From: Mycoplasma sp. CSL7503-lung
GTDB lineage: Bacteria > Bacillota_I > Bacilli_A > Mycoplasmatales > Metamycoplasmataceae
NCBI RefSeq assembly: GCF_025515455.1
Contig: NZ_JAOPHP010000009.1
Location: forward strand, 1 to 33,390
Reading direction: 5' to 3'
DNA: 33,390 nt
Shown: positions 18,763-33,315 of the stretch, in pieces
How the letters are laid out: each line of letters begins with the position of its first letter
Numbering within the stretch: the first letter of the stretch is position 1
Translations under genes and position numbers: made by a program
Notes under the pieces: model-generated
Told to the model about the DNA's origin: nothing
Databases searched by the model: none
Seen by the model: only the letters and a program-made list of their open reading frames with translations

Positions 18763-18806
18763 AAAAAATACTTTTATACCTTATTCGTAGGGGAAAAAGT
18801 ATTTTT
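18763..18806. terminator. Orphan bidirectional hairpin upstream of rpoB
   Basis: AAAAAATACTTTT (18763-18775) pairs with AAAAGTATTTTTT (18795-18807), with runs of T on both strands. It lies between divergent genes (minus start at 18669, rpoB at 18983), so it ends no known gene. The rest of 18670-18982 is AT-rich with the rpoB promoter near its right end. Confidence 0.5.
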
Positions 18807-18917
18807 TTTCATAATTTTTGTTATTGCAATATGTTATTTTCAATAAAAAATAAATCCTATATATACACTATTTTTATTAATTACCAAATATTTATTAAAA
18901 TTTATTTTAAATTGTGC

Positions 18918-18923
18918 TATAAT
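18918..18923 (+). promoter_or_regulatory. Extended -10 promoter of rpoB-rpoC
   Basis: TGC-TATAAT (18915-18923), a perfect extended -10, about 60 bases before rpoB. The -35 region is only AT-rich. Confidence 0.7.
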
Positions 18924-18982
18924 TTCAATACTTTTAAATATAAGTAATAAAAGTCATTTTGCAATTAATTTGGAGGAAATAA

Positions 18983-21900
18983 ATGGTTGTCGAAAACGAT
19001 AAAAATAAAAAATATACAATTCGTAAATTTGGTCCCAAAACTTTAAGAAGAGATTATTCTATTACAAAAAAATCTCTTCCGTTATTTGATATTTTAAAAA
19101 TAAGCAAAGAAAGTTTTGCACAATTTATTAAAAATGGTATTCAAGATTCTCTTTTAGAAATTTACCCTATTACAGCTGGTAAAATGAAATTAGAATATGT
19201 TAAAGGTTCACTTGAAATTGAGTATCCATACAAAAAAATTACAAGTGAATGAGATGAAATAAATAAATGTAAAACTAAAGGAATTAACTATAGTTTTAAA
19301 ATTTATGCAACATTAAAAGTTGAAAATATTGAAACAGGTCAGTTAAAGAGTGAAAAAGTTCTTTTAGGAGAAGTTCCACATATGACTTCAGGTGGAAGTT
19401 TTATTATCAATGGTTCTGAAAAAGTTATAGTTAGTCAGTTGATTCGTTCACCCGGTGCATATTTTGGTCTTGGTGTTCGTAATAAACAATCTGATGATTT
19501 GTTCAATAAGTTAGAAATACTACCAAGAATAGGTTCATGATTTGAAGTATCACATAAAATTACTTCTAACTCAATTGACTCTGTTAAGGTAAAAGTAGAT
19601 AAAAGTAAAAATATTTCATTACCAACCTTTCTAGGTTCATTTGGATTTACACCATCAATGATGTTTAAACTTTTTGGTGAGACAGAATTATTAAAAGAAA
19701 CATTAAAGAAAGATAAGATTTTAAGTAATAGTGAATTAACTCAAGAACAAATTATTGAATTAACTCAAGAAGAAATATTTAAAACAATTAGAAAAGGTGA
19801 TAGAGATACAATAGAAGCTAAAAAATCTCTTTTACCTTCTATGCTTTTTGATAAGAGAAGATATAACTTATCGAAAACTGGTCGTCATATGTTAAATAAA
19901 AAACTTTCACTAGTTGATCGTATAACAAATACATATTTAGCAGAAGACATTGTAAACAAAGACGGAGAAGTTCTTTATCAAAAAGGAATTTTAATAACTT
20001 TAAAAATTGCTAAAGATATTCAATCGTTATTTGACACAAAAATTTTAAGTAGTAAAAAAATTGAAAACATTGATCCAGAACATGTTTATCATAAAATTTA
20101 TAGACCTGAAGGTTTAAATCTTTATGGTCAACAAGTTGGTAATCCAGAACTTAGAAAACGTATCAAGATAATAAGAGTTAAGGTTTACCCAAGTAAAAAA
20201 TGAATGAATTTAAAACCAGAAGAACCAGTTTTAGTTATTGGTAATGATCCTCAATCAACAGAAACACATTTATTAATCTCTGATATTGTAGCTGCAATTA
20301 ATTACTACTTTAACTTAACATGCGGTGTAGGTTCAGACGATGATCCGGATTCATTGATTAACAAACGTATTGTTTCTGTTGGTGAATTATTAGAAGCTCA
20401 AATTATGATCGCTCTTTCTAAGTTAGAAAAAACAACCCGTGAACGCATGGGAGCCAAAGAAACTGAAAAAATAACAGCTAAAAATGTTACAAATAATAAA
20501 TTGATAACAAATCAAATGAAAACTTTCTTCAACTCTTCAAAACTTTCTCAATTTATGGATCAAATAAACCCACTTGCTGAAGTTTCTAATAAACGTCGTG
20601 TAACTTCTTTAGGTCCTGGTGGGCTTAGTCGTGATACTGCACAATTTGAAGTTCGTGACGTTCACGCAACACACTACGGAAGAATTTGTCCTATTGAGAC
20701 ACCTGAAGGTCTTAATATCGGTCTTATACTTAACTACGCAACATTTGCTCAAGTAGATGATTTAGGTTTTTTAAAAACTCCATATTTTAAAGTTAATGAT
20801 GGTGTAGTAGATTATGAAGATGTTCGTTATTTAACTGCAGCTGAGGAAATTGGGTATTCTTTTGCTCAATCTTTAGTTAAAATTGATGATAATAATAAAA
20901 TAGTGAGTGAGTCACTAACAATTAGACGTGATTATAACTATTTAATTGGAACACCAAAAGACGTCGATTTTATTGAAGTTTCTTCAAAACAAATGGTTTC
21001 AGTTGCTGCTGCCGGGATTCCTTTCTTAGAAAATGATGATGCTAACCGTGCACTTATGGGTTCAAACATGCAACGTCAAGCTGTTCCGTTATTACAAACT
21101 GAAGCTCCGCTTATCGCAACGGGAATTGAATCCGATATTGCTAAATATTCATCATATAATTTAACAGCTAAAAATGCTGGTGTTGTAACATTTGTAGATA
21201 GCTCAAAAATTCATATCAAAAGAGATGAAACAGGAGTTACCGACAAATACATGTTAAGAACTTTTGAAAGAAGTAACCAAGGTACAATCATACATCAAAA
21301 ACCAATTGTTAAATTGAATGATAGAGTAGAAGTGGGCGATTTACTTACAGATGGTTCATCATTTAAAGACGGAGAATTGTCATTAGGTAAAAACGTTTTA
21401 GTTGGATTTACAACATGAAATGGTTATAACTTCGAGGATGCTATCATTATTAATGAACGTCTTGTTAAAGAAGACGTCTACACATCTATACATATTGAAG
21501 AGCATATAATTCAATTTAGAAATTCAAGAGCAGGAAAAGATGAATTAACCCCAAATATTCCTAATGTTTCTAAATATGCAATTAGAAATTTAGATGAATA
21601 CGGAATTGTTAAATTAGGTTCTGATGTTAATCCTGGTGATGTTTTAGTGGGTAGAACATCTCCAAAAGGAGAAGAAAATCCTTCTCAAGAGGAAAAACTT
21701 TTAAATGCTATTTTAGGTACAAAATCATTAGCTTACAAAGACACATCATTAAAAGTTAAAAACGGACACGGAGGAACTGTTATTGATATCCAAGTTCTTT
21801 CTAAGGAAAATAACGATGTTTTAGAAGAAGGTGTAGAAAAAATAGTTAAAGTTTCAATCGCTCAAAAACGTAAATTAAAACCAGGTGATAAAATGGCTGG

Positions 21901-22625
21901 ACGTCATGGTAACAAAGGGGTCGTTTCTATTATTTTACCTGTTGAAGATATGCCATACTTAGAAGATGGTACACCACTTGATATTATGTTAAATCCACAA
22001 GGGGTTCCTTCTCGTATGAACATTGGTCAAATTTTAGAGTTGCACTTAGGTATGGCAGCTAGAAAATTAAATGTTAAATTTGTTACTCCATCATTCGATG
22101 GTGTTAAAAAGCCTGATATTGAAGCTGCTCTAGAAGAAGCAGGTTTAGATAAATCGGGAAAACAAACATTAATAGATCCTATTACAGGTAGAAAATTTGA
22201 TAAACCAGTTTCTGTTGGTGTTATGTACATGCTTAAACTTAACCATATGGTTGATGATAAGATGCATGGTCGTTCAGTAGGTCCATATTCATTGATTACA
22301 CAACAACCATTAGGGGGTAAATCTCAAAATGGTGGTCAAAGATTTGGTGAAATGGAAACATGAGCTTTAGAATCTTATGGTGCAACAAATGTTTTACAAG
22401 AAATATTAACTTATAAATCAGATGATATACAAGGTAGAAATGCTTTATATAGTGCTTTAGTTTCAGGTAAAGAATTACCTAAACCTGGTACACCAGAATC
22501 ATTTAATGTTTTAAGTTATGAGCTTAAAGGTTTAGGAATGAAATTAGAAGTTTCAGAACAATCATTAGATGAGTACGAAAACGAAAATGAGTACGATATG
22601 TTACAATTTGAAGCCGGAGGAGACA

Positions 22626-22633
<8 letters not shown>
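18983..22633 (+). CDS. rpoB: DNA-directed RNA polymerase subunit beta
   Basis: 1216 residues, TGA read as Trp at several points. Core catalytic subunit of RNA polymerase. Recognised by the rifampicin-pocket block [20 protein letters not shown] and [17 protein letters not shown], the [17 protein letters not shown] block that lines the active site, the [17 protein letters not shown] switch region and the C-terminal [20 protein letters not shown] clamp-proximal motif. The residue equivalent to E. coli His526 is Asn (Asn536, codon 20588-20590), as in other mollicutes insensitive to rifampicin. ATG at 18983 follows GGAGGA. Gene overlaps rpoC by 8 bases. Confidence 0.98.
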
Positions 22634-27065
<4,432 letters not shown>

Positions 27066-27067
27066 TC

Positions 27068-27100
27068 AAAAAAGACTCAGAAATTAACTGAGTCTTTTTT
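27068..27100. terminator. rpoBC terminator, shared with convergent apt
   Basis: AAAAAAGACTCAG (27068-27080) pairs with CTGAGTCTTTTTT (27088-27100). The stem is symmetric, so it also serves the minus-strand infB-apt end. Confidence 0.9.
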
Positions 27101-27110
27101 TATGAGAATT

Positions 27111-27620
27111 TTATACTTCAATTAATGAAACAACATCAATGTTTTCTCCGATTAATTGTCTACCATTTAAGTCTTTTAGTTCTAATAAAACGATAACTTT
27201 TGTTACTGTCACCCCTTGTGATTCTAAAAGTTTAATAATAGCTTTTGTTGTCCCACCTGTAGCAAGAACATCGTCAATGATTACGGCCTTTTGACCGCTT
27301 TTTACGAAACCTTTTTGTAATTCTAATTTATTACTTCCGTATTCTAAATCGTATTCCATTGAAATAACTTCACCTGGTAATTTATTTGGTTTTCTAACCA
27401 TTATAAATGGTTTTTTTAGTATAGTTGCTGCTGGTGTTCCGAAAAGAAAACCTCTAGCGTCTGGACCGACAATAATATCAGCTTCTTTAGCATGTTCTGC
27501 TATTTTAGTAATTGTGTAGTTTAGTGCTTCTCCGTCAGCTAACAAAGGAGAAATATCTTTAAATATAATTCCTTCTTTTGGAAAGTTAGGGACGTCTCTA
27601 ATTAATTTTTTAATTTCCAT
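27111..27620 (-). CDS. apt: Adenine phosphoribosyltransferase
   Basis: 169 residues, normal length. Converts adenine and PRPP to AMP, the purine-salvage route mycoplasmas depend on. Key signatures: RDVPNFPKEGIIFKDISPLL at the N-terminus, DIIVGPDARGFLFG, the RKPNKLPGE substrate loop, and the PRPP-binding AVIIDDVLATGGTT. No Trp in the sequence. It starts 23 bases after infB and its SD is weak (AAGG about 13 bases away), so it is likely the last gene of the rimP-nusA-rnpM-infB unit. Its presence there replaces the rbfA often found after infB. Confidence 0.96.
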   Translation of the reverse strand: MEIKKLIRDVPNFPKEGIIFKDISPLLADGEALNYTITKIAEHAKEADIIVGPDARGFLFGTPAATILKKPFIMVRKPNKLPGEVISMEYDLEYGSNKLELQKGFVKSGQKAVIIDDVLATGGTTKAIIKLLESQGVTVTKVIVLLELKDLNGRQLIGENIDVVSLIEV

Positions 27621-27643
27621 ACTAATTAATTTTACCTTAATTT

Positions 27644-29449
27644 TTAATTTATTCTTACGTCTTCGTAAAATTCTAATACATCATCTTCTTCAATATCGTT
27701 GTAGTTTTTGATATGAGTACCAAAATCTTTTCCTTTTACAACTTCTTTAGTGTCATTTAATTCTCTTCTTAGACTATCTATAACACCTTCATGAATTAAC
27801 TTACCTCTACGATAAACCTTAACTTTAGATTTTTCTTTTACTAAACCTGTATCCATCATTGCTCCGGCAATTTTACCAACTTTTGAGTAAAAGAACACTT
27901 TTATAATATGAGCTTCACCAGTTTTACGTTCTTCATAAATAGGAGCTTTTTCTCCGTCGAGCATTGCTTGACAATCTTCTAAAATTTTATAAATAACACT
28001 ATGTTCTATAATTGTAATATTTTGAGCAGCGGCATTTTGTTTAATTGTAGAAGGAGTTTTTAAATTAAAAACGAATATTATTGCATTTGATGCTTGAGCT
28101 AAAAGTAAATCACTACCACTAACATGACCCGCACTAGCTGCAATAACTTTTATAGTAGCTTCCTCGTTTTCCATATTTGATAATTGACCTTTTATAGCCT
28201 CACTTGTACCATGAACATCACTTTTAATAATTACGTTTATGACTTTTTTACCTTCAGCATTTATTGCTTCTACATTTTTGTGATGCAATAAGTCCATTTT
28301 ATCAGCGAAAGCCTTTTCGTTAGCCAATTTTTTAGCAAATTTTTCATCATTAAATCCGATAAATTTATCACCAGCATCAGGAGCGTAATTCAATCCTGTA
28401 ATAACTCCCGGTTGCCCTGGTTCAATTTTTTCAATTTCTAAACCATTTGCGTTAGTTATTTTTCTGATTCTACCATATTTTGAACCTGCAACAATAAAAT
28501 CACCTTTGTATAAAGTACCATTTTCAACTATAACTGTTGATACAGCACCAGCACCTTTATCTATTTTAGATTCAATAACAGTACCTATTGGATATCTTTT
28601 AGGGTTTGCTTTAAGATCTAATATTTCTGTAAGTAATGTAATTTCGTCAAATAAGTCTATTAATCCTTCACCTTTAAGAGCTGAACCATATACTATTTGA
28701 ACATCACCACCGTATTCTGGTACTATAACTTCATGTTCTGCTAATTCACCTTTAAGTCTATCTAAATCTTTATTAGGTTTGTCCATTTTATTAACAAAAA
28801 CAATCAAAGGAACGTTGGCTGCTTTAGCGTGTGTTATTGCTTCTACTGTTTGTGGCATAACTCCATCGTCGGCAGCAACAACCAATATAATAATATCTGT
28901 AACTTTTGCACCACGAGCACGCATTTTTGTAAATGCTTCATGACCTGGAGTGTCTAAGAATGTTATTTTTTTATCTTTATGTTTAATCTGATATGCACCT
29001 GTATGTTGTGTTATACCACTTGATTCGGTTTCGACAACATTTGTGTTTCTAATTTTGTCAATTAATGTTGTTTTACCGTGGTCAACGTGACCCATTACTG
29101 CAATTATGGGGCTACGATTTATTAAATCTTCTTCTTTATCTTCAAAATTAACTTCATCTAAAAAGTTAGATCCATCAATATTAGTTTCTTTTTGAAAATC
29201 TAAATTATTTTCAAGACATAATTCAGCGATTTCTTCTTCATCTAAAATGTGATTTAAATTATACATTTTACCTGCCATGAAGAATTTTTTAATAATTTCG
29301 TTTGAATTAATTTTTGTTACTTCTGAAAAATCACTTATAGACATTTTACCAGTAAAAATAAATTTTCCATCTTTGATTTCAGTTTTTGTAGTTTGTAATT
29401 GTTGTTTAATGTCATTAACATTACTTATTCTTTGTGTTTTTTTAGCCAT
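27644..29449 (-). CDS. infB: Translation initiation factor IF-2
   Basis: 601 residues, short because the N-terminal extension is reduced to about 110 residues, as in mollicutes. It is the GTPase that places initiator tRNA on the 30S subunit. Motifs: G1 GHVDHGKTT (about 120), G2 SGITQHTGAYQI, G3 DTPGHEAFTKMRARGA, G4 NKMDKPNKDL, and G5 YGSALKGEG. Domain 3/4 features follow (IKSDVHGTSEAIKGQL; C-terminal YRRGKLIHEGVIDSLRR). The IF2N-like part (FIFTGKMSISDFSEVTKIN) is present. The ATG is preceded by AAAGGAGGT, and its start overlaps the 3' end of rnpM by 25 bases. Confidence 0.97.
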   Translation of the reverse strand: MAKKTQRISNVNDIKQQLQTTKTEIKDGKFIFTGKMSISDFSEVTKINSNEIIKKFFMAGKMYNLNHILDEEEIAELCLENNLDFQKETNIDGSNFLDEVNFEDKEEDLINRSPIIAVMGHVDHGKTTLIDKIRNTNVVETESSGITQHTGAYQIKHKDKKITFLDTPGHEAFTKMRARGAKVTDIIILVVAADDGVMPQTVEAITHAKAANVPLIVFVNKMDKPNKDLDRLKGELAEHEVIVPEYGGDVQIVYGSALKGEGLIDLFDEITLLTEILDLKANPKRYPIGTVIESKIDKGAGAVSTVIVENGTLYKGDFIVAGSKYGRIRKITNANGLEIEKIEPGQPGVITGLNYAPDAGDKFIGFNDEKFAKKLANEKAFADKMDLLHHKNVEAINAEGKKVINVIIKSDVHGTSEAIKGQLSNMENEEATIKVIAASAGHVSGSDLLLAQASNAIIFVFNLKTPSTIKQNAAAQNITIIEHSVIYKILEDCQAMLDGEKAPIYEERKTGEAHIIKVFFYSKVGKIAGAMMDTGLVKEKSKVKVYRRGKLIHEGVIDSLRRELNDTKEVVKGKDFGTHIKNYNDIEEDDVLEFYEDVRIN

Positions 29450-29736
29450 AAAAAGACCTCCTTTAATTCTTGCTCTATTTCAATGTAATTATCATTTGAA
29501 ATATTGCTTTTAAAAACTCTATTTAAAGCTTTTGTTTTTTTGATTTTATTTCAGTTTTCTTCTGAGGGTATAAAATATGCCCCACGTCCATTTAGCTCTT
29601 TTTTTAAATCTAAAGTTACATGATTTTTATTTTTTAAATAGTTAAATCTAATTAAATTTTTTACATCTACTATTTGATTTGTTATAATGCATTTTCTTGA
29701 GAAATTATGATTAATTTTCTTCTTTTTCTCAATCAT
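29425..29736 (-). CDS. rnpM: YlxR/RnpM-family RNA-binding protein (RNase P modulator)
   Basis: 103 residues, one TGA Trp at 29551-29553 and one rare TGG. Family signatures: RKCIITNQ (CxxT/C block), NLIRFNYL, VTLDLKKELNGRGAYFI (the DxxxxLxGRGAYI motif). YlxR proteins are small RNA-binding proteins encoded between nusA and infB; in B. subtilis the protein was linked to RNase P and renamed RnpM. The ATG at 29734-29736 overlaps the nusA stop by eight bases, and the C-terminus (FLWLKKHKE) runs 25 bases into infB, so three genes are translationally chained. The neighbouring ylxQ/L7Ae-like gene usual in Firmicutes is absent. Function is assigned by family and location. Confidence 0.9.
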
Positions 29737-31468
29737 CGTTAAATTCGCTTAAATCAAGATCTAAGCTTAAACCACCGTAGCTAACTAAATCATTGTCAAC
29801 AGTAAAATCTTTGATTTTTTTGTATTCTTCAATAACTTTTTTCTTATTTTTATTAGCGGTATCGTTTGTAGATTTTCTTAAATTATCGTCACTAAATTCA
29901 AATTCATCTTCAGTTGTTTCTGAATCAGACATATCTTGATCGTAATATTTACCTAATTCGCTAACGAAATCATAAGAATCGCTATTTTCTTCTTGAAATT
30001 CAGAAGTGTCTTCTAATTTTGATTCTAATTCAGAAAATACATCATCAAAGTTTAGTTGTTTATTAGATTTATCTGCTCTTTTTGTCTTTTTATTAGTTTC
30101 TTTTTCGTTAGTTATTTCTTTTTCTTCCATAGATCTTGTAGATCTTAAAAATTCACTAACATCTTTATCAAACTCTTCAAATTTTAAATCTATATCTTTA
30201 AAGTAATTATTTGATCTAGATTTTTTGTTTACAGTCTTACTTTCACTATGTGCAAATAATGGTTTATCATATTCTCTTGCTGGTTTATACCCTGATTGAT
30301 TAAATGGAATTTTTCTTTTTATAGCTTCATCAACCGCGATAATATTAATTATATTTTCAGTTAGTTTAGAAGCTAAATCGTTATTAATACCACGTTTACC
30401 TATTGCGATTGTTATATTATCCGCATCAACAATAGCGAAACATTTACCAGTTTTTTTGTGTATTGCAACATCTATAATTTTTGCAGGAGATAATGCGTTT
30501 ATAATGTAATCTTTTCTATTTTCTGAATATCTAATGATATCTATTTTTTCTCCTAAAAGATTAGAAGCTGCAATAATTCTTTTTGCACCTTCACCAAAAA
30601 TAGATCCTATTATATCGAAATCAAAATTTTTATCTGGGTTTGGCATAACAGCAACTTTAGTTCTTAGTCCTGGTGCTCTTTGCACTTTTTTGATTATAAT
30701 GTCACCGTTAGCAATTTCAGCAATAGTTTCTTTTAAAATATTTTCTACTTGTTGAGGTTTAATCATAGATACTTCTAAAACATTTAAAGTACTATCATAA
30801 TTCACTTTTTCAAGAATAACCTTAACTGAAGAACCAGGATGTAATTCTCTAATTCTTGTGGCTTTATTTCTATTTAAATGTGATGTGTATACATTATTTT
30901 CATCGTCTAATATTTCTACTAGAAAACCACCTTTTGGTAAAGCATGCTTAATTTTACCATCAAATTCTTTTCCTATTTTGTCACCAAATACTTCTCTAAT
31001 TCTTTCTTTTTCTTTTGATTTTAATTCAGATTTAAAACCGTTATTTATTGCTGTTTTTTGTCTTTGTGTTAAAGAATTAAAGTTAAATTCAATACTTATG
31101 TTATCACCATATTTAACGTTAGGATTTAATTTAATAGCATCTTGGTAATTCATGCTGATTAATCTTTGTTGGTCGAAGTTCAAGTCGTTATTATCATCAA
31201 AATCAATTTCAAAATCTTCTTCTTCAACACTACCAGCAACATTATAAATAGTAATTGTTTTTTCTTCATGATTTGGTTCTCAAACTATTTGAGCATCTGG
31301 GTCGATATCTCTTTCAAAAACCTTTTGAGTTTCATTTCTAAAAAGTTCCAAAACTACATCGAAACTAAAGTGATGCTTATTTGCATAATTTTCAACTATT
31401 TCATATCAAATCTTTTTTTCTGAAATTAATTTAAGATCTTCTTTATTTTTTGTATCTTTTCTTGCCAT
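29729..31468 (-). CDS. nusA: Transcription termination/antitermination factor NusA
   Basis: 579 residues. It modulates pausing, termination and antitermination on RNA polymerase. The N-terminal domain (residues 1-150) holds two TGA-coded Trp and ends near NFNSLTQRQKTAINNGF; the S1 domain (about 160-225) includes GKIKHALPKGGFLVEI; KH1 is marked by RAPGLRTKVAVMPNP and IIGSIFGEGAKRI, KH2 by ITIAIGKRGINNDLASKL. The last 190 residues are an acidic, low-complexity tail (Asp/Glu/Ser rich) in place of the AR repeats of E. coli; such tails occur in mollicutes. The true start is ATG 31466-31468 (MARKDTKNKEDL), well upstream of the in-frame ATGs that follow the TGA codons. SD is AAAGGA, and rimP ends 8 bases upstream. 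Confidence 0.95.
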
Positions 31469-31476
31469 ATTTTCCT

Positions 31477-31908
31477 TTAATATTTAATATATAATTCAGC
31501 GTTTAAAATATCTTTTTTCTCAAATTCAATTTTTTTGAATTGTCCTTTTTTGTTTCAAGATGCTATAAAACTATCTAATTTATCTTCAAGTATTTTTACA
31601 ACAAAAATATCTTGCCCGAAATATGATTTTTTAAGTTTTAAAGTTACATCTTTATTAATAAATTTATCTAATTGATCAATGTCGATATTAGTATCAAAAC
31701 CTTTAGATAAAACCTCTAAGTAGTGGTTATCTGTAAATCATTTTTGAGTTTCTAAAAATAATGATATTTTTTTAGAAAGTGTTTCTACATCCTTAAGGTT
31801 TGTGTGATTTACAGTAACTTCTAAAGTTGGCCCAAAATCATTTTGGATCATTTTTGCTTCCAAAATAATATCACCAAACTCACCTATTAATTTTTGTTTA
31901 TAGTCCAT
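31477..31908 (-). CDS. rimP: Ribosome maturation factor RimP
   Basis: 143 residues with two TGA-coded Trp; it is missed if standard stops are used. RimP helps assemble the 30S subunit. The RimP N-domain pattern is present (GPTLEVTVNHTNLKDVETL; HYLEVLSKGFDTNIDIDQLD, the family's Y-x-LEVSSPG block with the SPG altered to SKG), followed by an SH3-like C-domain (VTLKLKKSYFGQDIFVVKI). Position directly before nusA is the classical rimP-nusA order and confirms the call. ATG at 31906-31908 follows AAAGGAG. The 5' leader contains a hairpin and a 7-codon ORF (31918-31941). Confidence 0.85.
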
Positions 31909-31917
31909 AAAACTCCT

Positions 31918-31941
31918 TTAAAATAACAAAGAGCTGTGCAT
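31918..31941 (-). CDS. Possible 7-codon leader ORF (MHSSLLF) before rimP
   Basis: ATG at 31941 is preceded by AAAAAAGGAG with seven bases of spacing, a better SD than many real genes here. It reads MHSSLLF and its TAA (31918-31920) overlaps the AAAGGAG of rimP. The ORF's SD and start lie within a hairpin (31931-31951: GAGTTGTGC/GCACAGCTC on the minus strand), so ribosome entry could alternate with folding. It may be chance; no codon bias toward a regulatory amino acid is clear, though Leu and Ser are doubled. Confidence 0.35.
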   Translation of the reverse strand: MHSSLLF

Positions 31942-31985
31942 AGCACAACTCCTTTTTTATTGTATAACTAACTAGAAGTAATATT

Positions 31986-31991
31986 ATTATA
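31986..31991 (-). promoter_or_regulatory. Extended -10 promoter of the rimP-nusA-rnpM-infB-apt operon
   Basis: On the minus strand TGA-TATAAT (31994 down to 31986), a perfect extended -10. Predicted start near 31979 gives a leader of about 70 bases carrying the hairpin and small ORF. Region 31992-32143 otherwise is AT-rich. Confidence 0.6.
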
Positions 31992-32143
31992 TCATAAATA
32001 CTATATTTTAAAAAGTAAATGAAGTTTAACTAATTTAAAAAATGAGTGGTTATTTTTTTAAATTAAATATAAATTTTGTTCATTAAGTTTAAAATTATAT
32101 AGTATATAAAAATAAAGTGTAAAATTTATTAAAAGGAGAAAAT

Positions 32144-33235
32144 ATGGATAAAAAATACGAAAATTTAGCTCAAAGACTTAAAAAATATATGTCAATTGAA
32201 GCGATATCAAGATTTGAGGAACCGGTTGTTGATGAATTAAAAGCAAATATTAAAAAAGGTGCTTTTGAAATCAAAAGAGATAAAATGGGTTCTGTAATTT
32301 TCTTTAAAAAATCTAAAAAAGAAAATGCACCAAAAGTTATGTTAGCAGCTCATATGGATGAAGTTGGTTACATGGTTAGAACAATTAAAGATAATGGTAA
32401 TTTAATGGTTACACCGATTGGTGGTGTATGAGCAAACACCGCTATAGGTACAAGAGCAGTTGTTATTTCTTCAGAAACAAACGAAAGGTTTGAGGGTGTT
32501 TTTGGACATACAAGCATTCATATTCAAACACCTGAAATGTATAAATCAGCAGTAAAAAATGATGATTTATATGTTGATTTAGGTTTTAAATCTAAAGAAG
32601 AAGTTGAAAAAGCTAAAATAAATATTGGTGACAAAATTTTCATGACTGGAGAATACGTAGAATTAGCAAATAATTTAGTTGGTGGTAAAGCGATGGATAA
32701 TAGAGCAGGAGTGACTATTTTAGAATTTGTTGCAAATAATATTGCTGATCTAGATTTAGATGCAGATGTTTATTTAGTTGGTACAGTTCAAGAAGAAGTT
32801 GGAACTCGTGGTGCTAAAACATCAGTTTCGATAATTAATCCTGATGTTGCGTTTGCTGTTGATACTGGAGCAGCTCATGATACAACAGGTGCAAAAGAAG
32901 GTACACCTGTTTTAGGTAAAGGTGTAAGTATTTTAGTAAAAGATTCTGGAACATTACCTGATCCAAAATTAATTAATTATTTAGATTTAATTTCAAAGGA
33001 AAAAGAAATTCCTACCTATAAATATGTAGCAGGTGGCGGAGGTACTGACGCTGCAGAATTACAGTTTGCTCCTGGAGGTGCTGCAGTAATGACTATCTCA
33101 ATTCCTCAAAGATATTTACATAGCCCTATAGGTGTTGCTTCTTTATTAGATATACAAGCAACGATAGATTTGATGACAGAATTTATTAAATCATATTCTA
33201 AAGAAACTCACGAAGAAAAATTATCTTATAAATAA
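32144..33235 (+). CDS. M42-family metallopeptidase (glutamyl aminopeptidase/FrvX type)
   Basis: 363 residues, one TGA Trp at 32429-32431. It is a cytoplasmic aminopeptidase of the tetrahedral TET/M42 type that trims peptides taken up by the cell. The metal ligands and catalytic residues are all visible: His in MLAAHMDEVGYM, Asp in GGKAMDNRAG, Glu-Glu in GTVQEEVGTRGA, Asp in FAVDTGAAHD, and His in QRYLHSPIGV. The GGGGTDAAELQF block is the conserved loop of the family. AAAAGGAG stands before the ATG. It is a single-gene unit, ended by a terminator that abuts the IS inverted repeat. Which peptides it prefers cannot be told from sequence. Confidence 0.95.
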
Positions 33236-33240
33236 AAATA

Positions 33241-33265
33241 AAAACTCACATTGTTTGTGAGTTTT
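33241..33265 (+). terminator. Terminator of the M42 peptidase gene
   Basis: AAAACTCACA (33241-33250) pairs with TGTGAGTTTT (33256-33265). The last base is also the first base of the IS inverted repeat, so the element inserted directly beside the terminator, a site where it harms nothing. Confidence 0.8.
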
Positions 33266-33290
33266 AAGTTAGGTGAAAAAAATTTGACAC
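33265..33290. repeat. Terminal inverted repeat of IS, left end
   Basis: TAAGTTAGGTGAAAAAAATT followed by TGACAC; 25 of 26 bases match the reverse complement of 100-125. Confidence 0.75.
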
Positions 33291-33315
33291 TCCAAAATAA
33301 AGGAGTGTTATTTTT
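33287..33315 (+). promoter_or_regulatory. Hairpin hiding the transposase ribosome-binding site
   Basis: ACACTCC (33287-33293) pairs with GGAGTGT (33302-33308). The second arm contains the SD (AGGAG), and TTATTTTT follows, so the element can act both as an RBS lock and as a weak terminator for transcripts entering from outside. The first arm starts inside the inverted repeat. Confidence 0.6.

Noticed and set aside
28506..31423. Several plus-strand open frames across infB and nusA
   Set aside because: All are antisense shadows of strongly conserved genes; low-complexity, no ribosome-binding sites.
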